A stretch of DNA of 64,000 bases from Acidobacteriaceae bacterium TAA 166. GTDB taxonomy: Bacteria > Acidobacteriota > Terriglobia > Terriglobales > Acidobacteriaceae. The stretch covers positions 310,001 to 374,000 of the forward strand of contig ATWD01000001.1 in assembly GCA_000421065.1 (NCBI GenBank). The letters are read 5' to 3'. The notes below the pieces were generated by a model that did no database searches, was not told the origin of the DNA, and saw only the letters and a list, made by a program, of their open reading frames with translations. The position numbers were made by a program, and so were the translations under genes. The stretch's first letter is position 1. Every line of letters begins with the position of its first letter. Shown piece by piece: positions 19,892 to 27,713 of this stretch.

Positions 19892-20122
19892 TTACGTGGC
19901 TTTGTGAGGGTGTAACGCAGCACGAACCTTTTCGACGTGGGTCCCATGACTACGGATAGCTTCGTGGAGTTAATCGCCAGTGACGTTGAACTCTTTGGAC
20001 CGGTAGGCGATGTCAGAGGCCATCTTGGGATTGATCTCTTTTGGGTCGTGAGGGCCTTTGAGGTGGTCTTCCCGGACGACATGAGGTTCGTAGACTTTAG
20101 GGGTATCGTGGTGTTCAGACAT
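19892..20122 (-). pseudogene. DUF3606-like small protein with internal stop
   Basis: A 76-residue frame starting at ATG 20122 behind a good Shine-Dalgarno (AAAGAGGAAACAAT). The sequence MSEHHDTPKVYEP leads into IAYRSKEFNVTGD, then a TAA at codon 51 (19972-19970), then LHEAIRSHGTHVEKVRAALH to a normal stop. The pattern of an acidic start, 'W/Y-(A/S)-K-x-F-x-V', 'L-x-x-A-I/V', 'H/G-x-x-V-x-x-x-L' matches the small DUF3606 proteins. One base change would restore the frame, so inactivation is recent or the stop is a sequence error. Confidence 0.55.
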
Positions 20123-20541
20123 ATTGTTTCCTCTTTTTAGGTTCTCTTGGATGGATGAGGAACGGCTGGGCGAAGATGTACACGATGGTGGCCAAGCCGT
20201 GGGATTGATCAGCCGGTTCGGTCATATAGAGGAACCCTGGCTAATGACGTAGCCATAGCGGAGTTGGACTGACTATGCCGCGGGGAATCGTTGATGTGTC
20301 GCTGTTTAACATCGCCTTCTCCTCCCGCTTCTTTTGCGAGCGTCCTCAGAAGGTAGCAACTCCAGCCTTTCATCTCACTCCGTTCCTTGCTCTCAAATCC
20401 CTTCTGCTTGGACGAAGCCCAACCTCGGATTCGAAAGCAAGATACGGAGTGCAGTTCCCCCTAGATCGGAATATCTTTCGAGATGCAGAGGCGAACGCCC
20501 TGCCGGTCTTCGCCAACATCGCCTGCATACGGAGAACACTT

Positions 20542-20740
20542 ATGTCGAAAGAACAAGAGAATAAAGCCATCGTAGGTCGTTGGTTCACCAGCTTCTGGGG
20601 ACCCACATGCGACCTCAGCATCGTTGACGCGCTCGCCGCACCGGACATGCTCTTGCAGTATTCGTTGCACGAGCCCGCCGCGGACACGCGGACATCAAGG
20701 CGTTCATGACTGATTTCCGCGCCGCCTTGCGTAGACCTTT
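20542..20740 (+). pseudogene. SnoaL/NTF2-like ester cyclase fragment, frameshifted
   Basis: Starts MSKEQENKAIVGRWFTSFW and continues DLSIVDALAAPDMLLQYSLH, which I recognise as the N-terminus of SnoaL-like polyketide cyclase/ester-cyclase proteins. Near 20672 (CCGCCGCGG) the frame shifts and continues as RRGHADIKAFMTDFRAALR, after which homology is lost. The usual ~140-residue protein is thus both shifted and truncated. It lies directly left of an IS terminal remnant, suggesting that rearrangement removed its 3' half. Confidence 0.6.
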
Positions 20741-20902
20741 GCAATTTATGCGGGTGCCGTTATCTGTTTCGGCGGTCTGATTTTCGCCGGAATCCGCATG
20801 ATGTCTGGGCGGTTTCATGTCACCAACCCAGTGACTAAGGTATCGAACGAACGCTACCTTCCTTCCGTCGGGTGACACTCTGGAATAGCAGTCTTGGTCG
20901 TC

Positions 20903-20990
20903 TGGATTGCCCGATGTTTTGTACCAGTGAGGAGTTAGTGTAGCGCATTGATTTGAAGGGCGGGAGGCTGCGGGCGAAGCCCGCGACCCA
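20903..20990 (-). mobile_element. Terminal remnant of the IS3-family element (orfB end)
   Basis: The inverted repeat TGGATTGCCCGATG then TTTTGTACCAGTGAGGAG and the following TTAGTGTAGCGCATTGAT match the orfB-side ends at 43405 and (reverse-complemented) 7201. The similarity fades after about 20960, but a hairpin (GCGGGC-GAA-GCCCGC) remains where the other copies have their stem-loop. Only the end is present; the transposase genes are gone. Confidence 0.75.
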
Positions 20991-21011
20991 GAGCAGCCCT
21001 GGCGGTCGTAT

Positions 21012-21212
21012 ATGGAGGCTTTCACGCCGGACAACTCGCTCATTGCCCGTTTGCACGCGAAGTTTCTCAAACCCCGAACCGAGGTGACTTCTGGCCCGAC
21101 GGGCGACTTCGAGTTACTCCCAGAGGACGTGAAACGGCGGTTCCGAGAAGCGATGGAGTTGATCGACGAGCAGGATCGCCAACGCGGAGGCAGGCCGGGG
21201 GAACGCTCCTGA
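21012..21212 (+). CDS. Small hypothetical protein
   Basis: A 66-residue frame beginning right after the IS remnant: a charged, helical C-terminus (DVKRRFREAMELIDEQDRQR) and no recognised family. Adjacency to the IS end means it could be the surviving tail of a longer gene. The next gene starts 121 bases downstream on the same strand, so co-transcription is possible. Confidence that it is a real gene is modest. Confidence 0.35.
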   Translation: MEAFTPDNSLIARLHAKFLKPRTEVTSGPTGDFELLPEDVKRRFREAMELIDEQDRQRGGRPGERS

Positions 21213-21333
21213 GTAGTTACCTTATTACCCTAATGGTAAACTCCTGAAGTAACTTGCCCTCAGATGGTCAGCTCTCGGGCTCCAAAGACGAGCTGATCCA
21301 GGCCGATTGTTGGCTTGGTCCAAAGGAGGCTCC

Positions 21334-22302
21334 ATGCCTCAGCAGCACCCATCCCGTGTTCCTACCCCGCTTGGTCCACCCTCAGACGTGAACATCGGGC
21401 CTCTGACGCGCTCGCTCATTGCCGGTGCGAAGTGGCAGAGCCACGACGCCTTTCCCGCGTGGCAGAGGTGGGCGGACGATGTTGAATCGATCCTGCAGTT
21501 CCTCCGCGACAATGGCCGCTTCGACCGCTTCCGCGAACTCATTCAAAAAACTCACACGACCCAGCACCGCGACGCCATGCTCGCGGAGGCGCGGGGCAGT
21601 TTCTACCTGGGCCGCCACGGCTTCAAGATCCTCGAATGGGAGCCGCTGGGAGAAGGGACGGCGCTCGGCGAAGCGCGCGCTCAGTTCGGTGCGTCTCCGG
21701 CGATCTTCGTCGAGGTGAAGCAACCGAGTTGGCAGGGAGAATATCTTCCTCTGACCGTCGGAGAGAAACAGCGCCTCTCGCCCGAAGACCTGGCCGCTAG
21801 ACTTGCGCGGATGAAGCAGCCGCGTTTTCTTCCGAATGTCTGTGAAGGCGGAGCCGTGGGTTCGCATCATTTCTCGATGAGCGTGGTGCGACGCAACGCA
21901 CTGCACAAACTCACCGCGACGCAGCCGAATCTGGTCATCGTGGTCGACGAGTGCAGGGTCACCCCCGTAGGGCTGCCTTCGCTGACGCACTATGTGGAGA
22001 GCGAGTTTCTGCATCCCGCTCACGATCCAAACGACCCTGACGACCGCTACAGCTATGAGCGGCTGGGAGGAGTTCTCTTCCTCAATACGGTTTCTTTCGG
22101 GGTCGAGGTGGAGTACAACGTTGAGTTCATTACGAACCCGAACGTAACCGCTGCCTGTGCTCTGCCGGAGGAGGTCATCTCCCTCTTCGCTGCGCTGACG
22201 GAGGACACGGATCGGCGGGAAGAATTGCGCTACCCAGAATCGAATGGCTTCTTCCGCGCGATCATGAATCGTGGCGGCTCAGACACGCGGGTGGCCTTCT
22301 AA
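21334..22302 (+). CDS. Unknown protein with PD-(D/E)XK-like nuclease signature
   Basis: A 322-residue protein, taking ATG at 21334 (MPQQHPSR), which follows AAAGGAGG. No family is recognised. Residues 82-130 read MLAEARGSFYLGRHGFKILE, then EWEPLGEG and PAIFVEVKQPSWQGEYLPL. A conserved-type Glu in a helix, a beta-hairpin and an E-V-K on a strand (127-129) resemble the catalytic core of PD-(D/E)XK nucleases. The central acidic residue is not certain. The C-terminal half (MSVVRRNALHKLTATQPNLVIVVDECR) looks globular. It is 4 bases from the next gene, so the two are probably translated together. Both lie between inverted IS remnants, consistent with a horizontally acquired pair. Confidence 0.6.
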   Translation: MPQQHPSRVPTPLGPPSDVNIGPLTRSLIAGAKWQSHDAFPAWQRWADDVESILQFLRDNGRFDRFRELIQKTHTTQHRDAMLAEARGSFYLGRHGFKILEWEPLGEGTALGEARAQFGASPAIFVEVKQPSWQGEYLPLTVGEKQRLSPEDLAARLARMKQPRFLPNVCEGGAVGSHHFSMSVVRRNALHKLTATQPNLVIVVDECRVTPVGLPSLTHYVESEFLHPAHDPNDPDDRYSYERLGGVLFLNTVSFGVEVEYNVEFITNPNVTAACALPEEVISLFAALTEDTDRREELRYPESNGFFRAIMNRGGSDTRVAF

Positions 22303-22306
22303 TCGC

Positions 22307-22750
22307 ATGACTCTTCGTCTTTCTGATGCGGAGTTGGGGGCAAGGCTAGACGCCCGAAGAACGCAGGCTTTTCTGGTGGCCTTGAACCCAGCGGAGGGCG
22401 CTGAGTACAGCCAGTGTCACGAAAACGCGGAAGCTTACGCGAGTCGGCATGTGGACTGCCAGGTTGTGCGTGGCTGGATTATCGAAGAGTTTGTCGGCTT
22501 CACATACTTCAATGCGCACAGCGTGGTACGCGACTCCTCCGGTCAACTCTTCGACCCGACTCCAATAAGGCAGCATTGCCTCTTCATTCTGCACGAAGGC
22601 GATGAAGACGATTTTGCCGAACAACGACACACTCGTCCGCGGATTCAGTATCCGGTTCTTGAACCGGACTGGAATGACTTGGGCGGCCCAATCGATGAAG
22701 ACCCGGAGTTCGATAACGATTTCGAGCTTCACCTGACTGGCTACGGTTGA
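22307..22750 (+). CDS. Unknown protein with CHxN...H...D motif
   Basis: A 147-residue protein from ATG 22307 (MTLRLSDAELGARLDARRTQ). Visible are QCHENAEAYASRHVDCQVVRG (Cys37-His38-x-Asn40), then a Trp-rich strand, NAHSVVRDSSGQLFDPTP (His71, Asp83), and an acidic tail (EDPEFDNDFELHL). Small proteins with C-H-x-N, a conserved His before 'V-R/W-D-x-x-G' and a final D-x-T-P occur in phages and plasmids; their function is unknown to me. The Cys-His-Asp order would fit a papain/transglutaminase-like fold, which is an inference. It follows the nuclease-like gene at once. Confidence 0.55.
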   Translation: MTLRLSDAELGARLDARRTQAFLVALNPAEGAEYSQCHENAEAYASRHVDCQVVRGWIIEEFVGFTYFNAHSVVRDSSGQLFDPTPIRQHCLFILHEGDEDDFAEQRHTRPRIQYPVLEPDWNDLGGPIDEDPEFDNDFELHLTGYG

Positions 22751-22835
22751 AAGAGCTGGAGCAGGAGAACTCGAAGCTGAAGCGGTTGGCGACCAACCTG
22801 AGCCTGGATAATCCGGTGTTGAAGGACATTGTCGC
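22747..22835 (+). mobile_element. Internal remnant of IS orfA
   Basis: Translated on the plus strand this reads LKELEQENSKLKRLATNLSL then DNPVLKDI, nearly the C-terminus of the OrfA encoded at 44357-44638 (LKELEQENGKLKRLVANLSL). It starts inside the last codons of the preceding gene and is opposite in orientation to the remnant at 20903. No IS end or orfB accompanies it. Confidence 0.75.
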
Positions 22836-23132
22836 GGCAGATGTATGGTCTGCTCCGCGTTTGCAAGCGCAGAGGTGCCTCTGACACATGGAGGTTTCCG
22901 TAAATGTATCTGGCCTCTCGCGAGTCAGCCATTCGTGGCGACCATGCCGTGATGAGATCCGCAGCTCACAAGAGCTTGACGGATCGTTCCTTCCAGCAGT
23001 CTTCCGGTGAATCGCAGGAACTCGCACTTTCCCAGTCCAAAGGGCAGAAGCTTGAACGAGGGTTCAAGACCGATTTAGCAATTCGGACAGGGAGCATCGA
23101 GGACCGAACACCATCCGTACAAGAAATGTCAT
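22836..23132. other. Non-coding stretch downstream of GDPD copy B
   Basis: No convincing gene. A plus-strand frame crosses it but is Ser/Gln/Arg-rich, lacks a recognisable start signal and is partly antisense to the GDPD gene. Confidence 0.4.
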
Positions 23133-24302
23133 TCACTGAGCCATCGCGGCCTTTTGTAGGGAAGTTGGCAGAAGATACAGCAATCTCGGATCGACAATAC
23201 CAAAAAGATACACGGTCCGAATCGCAGGAAACTGCTCTTGTACAAGTAGAAGCGATTGGAAGTTAAAACTTTCAATGTCCGTGCGTGCTTCCATGTGTGC
23301 CTTCATGATGGCTCCCCCCAAAGCCGAGGCAAATTTTTCGGGAGGAAATGCGTCCTTTTGATTGGCTGGCCGTAGATCAATCTTGATTTCGAGGTTGAAG
23401 CGTACCTTTTCCGCAGTCTGTATTCGTTGTTGGGCCTCAGGCTGGTTCTTGCCAGAACCACTCTGGTAGTAGTCACGATAAAACGATACGAAATCGTAAA
23501 GTTCAGCTACGCTCACCGGTGTGTAGGGTCCAGAAAGGCCAATCTTCTTCGCAAAAGCGACCGCCACGGGGCTTAATTCCAGATCATTTTTCTGGGTGCT
23601 GCCTGGTGTGATCTTGTCGCAGGTGAATGCCTTCTGCGCCTCGGCCATGGTCATGTCCTTGATAAGAACGCGGTCGGACTCAGTATAAGGAGTGCCATCG
23701 TTGCGTCGGCAGTACTCAGGACTTAGTGAGGCATCGTGACTCATGAGGGAGACCCCATCTAACGTCAGACCTGTATCGGATTCGATCGTGGTCGCCCCTG
23801 CATCGAGAGCCCCTTCGTAAGCGGGAAGAGTGTTTTCCGGTCTGAGTCCCTTTCCCCCAGCATGAGCCTCGATATCGAAGTTCTCGAAGTATTTCTTATC
23901 TTCAGGCCGGGACGAGCCGGTTGACACGGCCTCTTCACGAAGAACCTGATGCAATACGTCTGGCCGATCAGCGATGATCCCTTCGACTCGATGCTGGATA
24001 AGCCAATGCATATGGGCCACGTCATTAACTGTCCAAACGATTACGGGGGCCTCCGTACCAGAACGAAATGCTGCAATGTCGATTGCGGGGCTATCCCCAA
24101 GTAGCAACTGCTCCGACGGAGAAATTGCAGGAGGGTACTTGCCTCCATGGGCCATCGCATGATCATGAGCAGCCTTCATGATCTTTACGACCATCTCGGT
24201 TGAAGCTGCGGTATCAAGTTTAGAGGGAGCCGGGCCTTGAGCGATTCCCTGCCCGATTAAGCCAGTCCATAACAGCCCGCAGAGCGCATTTCTGATTCTC
24301 AT
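23133..24302 (-). CDS. GDPD-like phosphodiesterase with apparently permuted barrel (copy B)
   Basis: A 389-residue paralogue of the protein at 16279-17478, with the same unusual order. A Sec signal (LCGLLWTGLIGQGIAQ) comes first. Next are the GDPD C-terminal-type segment APVIVWTVNDVAHMHWLI...EGIIADRPDVL (85-118), then the N-terminal catalytic segments FDIEAHAGGKGLRPENTL (142-159), TIESDTG (172-178) and MSHD (187-190). The protein ends SFNFQSLLLVQEQFPAIRTV...YLFGIVDPRL. His, Glu-Asn, Glu/Asp and His-Asp metal or catalytic positions are kept; the Arg of the usual HR pair is Ala. It starts 43 bases after the TonB receptor of locus B, so the receptor-GDPD pairing occurs twice in this window. Confidence 0.82.
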   Translation of the reverse strand: MRIRNALCGLLWTGLIGQGIAQGPAPSKLDTAASTEMVVKIMKAAHDHAMAHGGKYPPAISPSEQLLLGDSPAIDIAAFRSGTEAPVIVWTVNDVAHMHWLIQHRVEGIIADRPDVLHQVLREEAVSTGSSRPEDKKYFENFDIEAHAGGKGLRPENTLPAYEGALDAGATTIESDTGLTLDGVSLMSHDASLSPEYCRRNDGTPYTESDRVLIKDMTMAEAQKAFTCDKITPGSTQKNDLELSPVAVAFAKKIGLSGPYTPVSVAELYDFVSFYRDYYQSGSGKNQPEAQQRIQTAEKVRFNLEIKIDLRPANQKDAFPPEKFASALGGAIMKAHMEARTDIESFNFQSLLLVQEQFPAIRTVYLFGIVDPRLLYLLPTSLQKAAMAQ

Positions 24303-24345
24303 CGTTGATCTCCTTCAACAAAATATGTTGGCCTATCGTGCGGAC

Positions 24346-27300
24346 TTAGTAGCTCAACTTCAGTCCAAGCTGTAGAACTCGCGGAGTATTCGTTGTTGAT
24401 ATGGTTCCGAATCCTGCATCACTGAAATTCGAATCCGGTCCCCCGAAGTTCGTCTTATTGAAGAGGTTGTATGCCTCGGCGCGGAACTGCAGCTTCAGGC
24501 TGTCAAGGGGCAACGAGAACGTCTTGTTGAGGGCGAGGTTGAGATTCGAGTAAGCATAGCCACGAACGATGCCACGTGATGCATTCCCAAATGGGCTTAG
24601 GAGATGACCTGCCTCATCCTTCGCTGGCGGCGCTGCGAATGCGGCCCGGTTCAGGTAGCTTGTCGGTGTCCCAGTGTGTGCCCGTATGTCGACTCCGGAG
24701 GTCCGGTTGGGGCGATAGGTATTTGCGCCGCGGAAATCGGAGCTGATCCCCGATACCTGGTTTGCGGTTCCGGGTGTATAGGTGACGGTGATCGGCTGGC
24801 CGCTGTTATTGCTGTAGATGCCGCTCAACTGCCAGCCGCCTACGACAGCATCCATGGCGGCCGGTATCGAGTTGAGGAGGCGCCCACCGCGGCCGATCGG
24901 CAGGTTATAGACCAGACTGGTTACGTTGTTGATCGGCGCGTCATAGTTGGACGGGCCATAGTCCTTGCCGATGTCGTAGAGATTTTGAGGTGTGGATGCG
25001 TTTCCGTTGTAGGTTTCAAGGGTTCCGGATGCATTGTCGAACGTCCTGGAATAGGTAAACGAGTTCAGAAGCGTTAGAGCCCGGCCCAGTCGCTGCTGAT
25101 ATCGGACCTGCAGAGCGTTGTAGTTGCTATAGGAGCCATTGAATGCATAGGTAATGTCCCCCCAGCTTGGAATTGGCCGGGCGAACTGTCCTGTCGAATC
25201 GACGCCGGCTGCCGGATTTCTCTGGTTATAGTTGCCGATCTCCATCATCTTCAGTCCATGATTTCCTACATAGGCAACGTCAAGCATTCCGTCTCTTCCA
25301 AGCTTCTGTTGTACGGAGAGGAAGTAACTCTCCACGTAGCCATCGCGGAAGTTCTTTGGGATGTAGCCGACATTCACCGTTATCGGATTGAAGTTGGCGG
25401 GGTCGTTGAAACCCTGCGGAAATCCTTGATCCAAGGTTCTGAAGTTCGCTTGCCCAGGAAGTTGTGTCTGCTGCGCAAAAAGCGTGTTCGGCGCGTTTAG
25501 CGCCAACAGGTTGCCTGATCCGGCCCGGTAGTAGTGAACATAGCTGATACCGAACCCACCGTGAATCACGGTTGAATCCGTAGCGCCGTACGCAAATCCG
25601 ATCCGGGGAGCGAAGTCGTTTTTGTCTGGGTTTACCAGGGCACGCTGGGCTACCCCGCCGGATTGTGCGTTGACCATCTTTCCCGTTGCAACCGAAGTTA
25701 CCGGATCGAAATTGGTCAGATTGTTGTCCTTGTCCCACAACGGAGAACCATATTCATACCGCAGTCCAAGGTTGAGTGTGAGGCGCTTATTGACCTTCCA
25801 GTCGTCCTGGACATAGGCGTTGTGCATCACCTGACGAATATGGGAGACCGTCAGATTTGTGAGTTCGAACTGATAAGGAGTGCCCAGCAAGAAATCAGCG
25901 AAGTAATTGCCGCTGAACCCACCGTAGAAGATATAGAGGCCATAGAGCGGGAACTCATCTTCGACCTGAGTTCGGATCTGCTCGTACTCGTAGCCGAATT
26001 TAAGGAAGTGCTTGCCCTTGGTCCATGAGTAGTTGATCTTCGGGTCGAAGACAAAGGGATACTGCCACTGTGGATCAGTCGCCAAACGGCCAATCTGGGA
26101 ATATCCATTAATAAAAATACTCGGCATACCCCCCGCAATTCGTGGATCGGTCGTGAGACCGGGGATTCCAAATGCCTCTTCTGCGCCGGGCTGACCGATC
26201 ACCACCGAAGCGTCGCCGCCCTTCGTGTAGGAGACACCGAGGCGAGCGTCGAGCAACTGCGTCGGAGTGATCTGCCGAGTTACACCAAGAGCAAGTTGCT
26301 GGTCGATGATCCGTATGTGACCGGCAGCTCCTCCATCGAGCGGTCCCGGCAGAGTTGGGCCTTGTAGCGCATTCTCTTTGCTCTGGCTCACACGGGCGAA
26401 GAGCGTCGTCTTATCGTTCGGCACATAGTCGAGCTTCAGGTCATACTTGTCGAGGTTGTCATTCAGTTGTTGAAGTTGGAGGTAGTTCAACCCTCCCAGA
26501 GAGACGTTCGGTGCGGGGAAGAAGGCCGAGATCTTTCGAGCTGCGGCCGACATGTCGTCCTCCGGAATCGGTGCAGGGCTGCCATCCGGATTCACGTATT
26601 TTTTGCCGGTGAGAGGATTTGTGATCACGGTTGAGAAGATGCCATGAATCTGATCCTGCGTGGGAATCGTAGAGTAGTGCGGCGTTGTGAACTTCTGCCG
26701 GAACCCCTCGTAATCGGCGAAGAAGAACAGTTTGTTCTTGATAATGGGTCCGCTGAATGTTCCGCCAAATTGATTCCGCCGGATGCTTGGATTGCCTCCA
26801 GAAAAGTAGCCGATGGCATTGAACGCAGGGTTCCGAATGAACTCATACAGGTCGAAATGGAACCTATTCGAACCACTGGCGAAAGCGACGTTGACCGTTG
26901 CACCGGGAGCGCGTCCGTATTCCGCACTCTCGTTGTTGGTAACTACCTGAAACTGGGCCACGGCGTCAGGAGAAGGTTGAATAATCTGGTTGGAAAACCC
27001 CTGGTTCGAGGTGCCATAAGCATTATTGTCCAGACCGTCGAGCAGGTAGTTATTGAAGGTGCTCCGGAGTCCGTCCACGTTGAAGGCGCCTTCGCGGGCG
27101 AGGTTTCCATTGCTGATCCCCGCTTGAGACTGCATTGTTCCCGTTGTCAGCAAGACCAACTGCGAGTATTGCCTGCTCACCAATGGCAATGCACGGATCT
27201 CCTCACGGTTGATGATTTGTCCGCGCTGACTGGACTCCGTCTCGAGCGCCAAATCGCCTGAGCCATCGACATTGACCGTCTCGGCGGTATCTCCTAGTTT

Positions 27301-27660
27301 CATCTGCGCGTCGACCGCCAAACTCTCTGCGACGGTCAGAACGATGTTACGCATCTCAAAGGTTGCAAATCCTGCCCGCTCGATACGTAAGGTGTAGTGT
27401 CCGATCGGCAAGGAGCCGAAGACGAAGAGACCTTGCGAGTTCGTCTTCGCCTGGCGTTCAAGTGACGTTTCATCGCTTCTCACGGTTGCCATAGCGTCGG
27501 CGACGATGGCCTTTTGCGGGTCGACAACTGTACCACTGAGGGTAGCCGTTTCAAACTGTGCGAGCGATGGTCTTACACAGAGAACGAGGAGCAAGAGAAA
27601 GACGATAAGCTGAGCATTCTGTCTGAAAATGAGCGCACATTTCCTTCTAGTGTTGAGCAT
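24346..27660 (-). CDS. Oar-type TonB-dependent receptor (locus B)
   Basis: A 1104-residue outer-membrane receptor. It has a Sec signal (LIVFLLLLVLCVRPSLAQ), a carboxypeptidase-regulatory-like domain (about 35-125, LSGTVVDPQKAIVADAMATV), a plug (IRALPLVSRQYSQLVLLTTG, AEYGRAPGATVNVAFASGSN) and a barrel ending VLQLGLKLSY. The N-terminal extension is typical of acidobacterial Oar-like receptors, which import or bind unknown ligands. It lies 53 bases downstream of the sigma/zinc-finger fusion and 43 bases upstream of GDPD copy B, all on the minus strand. The arrangement suggests receptor synthesis is controlled by the fusion protein. Confidence 0.9.
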   Translation of the reverse strand: MLNTRRKCALIFRQNAQLIVFLLLLVLCVRPSLAQFETATLSGTVVDPQKAIVADAMATVRSDETSLERQAKTNSQGLFVFGSLPIGHYTLRIERAGFATFEMRNIVLTVAESLAVDAQMKLGDTAETVNVDGSGDLALETESSQRGQIINREEIRALPLVSRQYSQLVLLTTGTMQSQAGISNGNLAREGAFNVDGLRSTFNNYLLDGLDNNAYGTSNQGFSNQIIQPSPDAVAQFQVVTNNESAEYGRAPGATVNVAFASGSNRFHFDLYEFIRNPAFNAIGYFSGGNPSIRRNQFGGTFSGPIIKNKLFFFADYEGFRQKFTTPHYSTIPTQDQIHGIFSTVITNPLTGKKYVNPDGSPAPIPEDDMSAAARKISAFFPAPNVSLGGLNYLQLQQLNDNLDKYDLKLDYVPNDKTTLFARVSQSKENALQGPTLPGPLDGGAAGHIRIIDQQLALGVTRQITPTQLLDARLGVSYTKGGDASVVIGQPGAEEAFGIPGLTTDPRIAGGMPSIFINGYSQIGRLATDPQWQYPFVFDPKINYSWTKGKHFLKFGYEYEQIRTQVEDEFPLYGLYIFYGGFSGNYFADFLLGTPYQFELTNLTVSHIRQVMHNAYVQDDWKVNKRLTLNLGLRYEYGSPLWDKDNNLTNFDPVTSVATGKMVNAQSGGVAQRALVNPDKNDFAPRIGFAYGATDSTVIHGGFGISYVHYYRAGSGNLLALNAPNTLFAQQTQLPGQANFRTLDQGFPQGFNDPANFNPITVNVGYIPKNFRDGYVESYFLSVQQKLGRDGMLDVAYVGNHGLKMMEIGNYNQRNPAAGVDSTGQFARPIPSWGDITYAFNGSYSNYNALQVRYQQRLGRALTLLNSFTYSRTFDNASGTLETYNGNASTPQNLYDIGKDYGPSNYDAPINNVTSLVYNLPIGRGGRLLNSIPAAMDAVVGGWQLSGIYSNNSGQPITVTYTPGTANQVSGISSDFRGANTYRPNRTSGVDIRAHTGTPTSYLNRAAFAAPPAKDEAGHLLSPFGNASRGIVRGYAYSNLNLALNKTFSLPLDSLKLQFRAEAYNLFNKTNFGGPDSNFSDAGFGTISTTNTPRVLQLGLKLSY

Positions 27661-27713
27661 TGGCTAGACTCCGGGAATAAATTGATCGTTAGGAAATGAA
27701 TGATTGCGGGACA

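Noticed and set aside
20275-20541. Upstream extension of the SnoaL-like frame
   Set aside because: The recognisable family start is the ATG at 20542; the upstream part has no homology or ribosome site.
22904-23266. 120-codon plus-strand frame near IS remnant
   Set aside because: Partly antisense to GDPD copy B, low-complexity composition and no ribosome-binding site.
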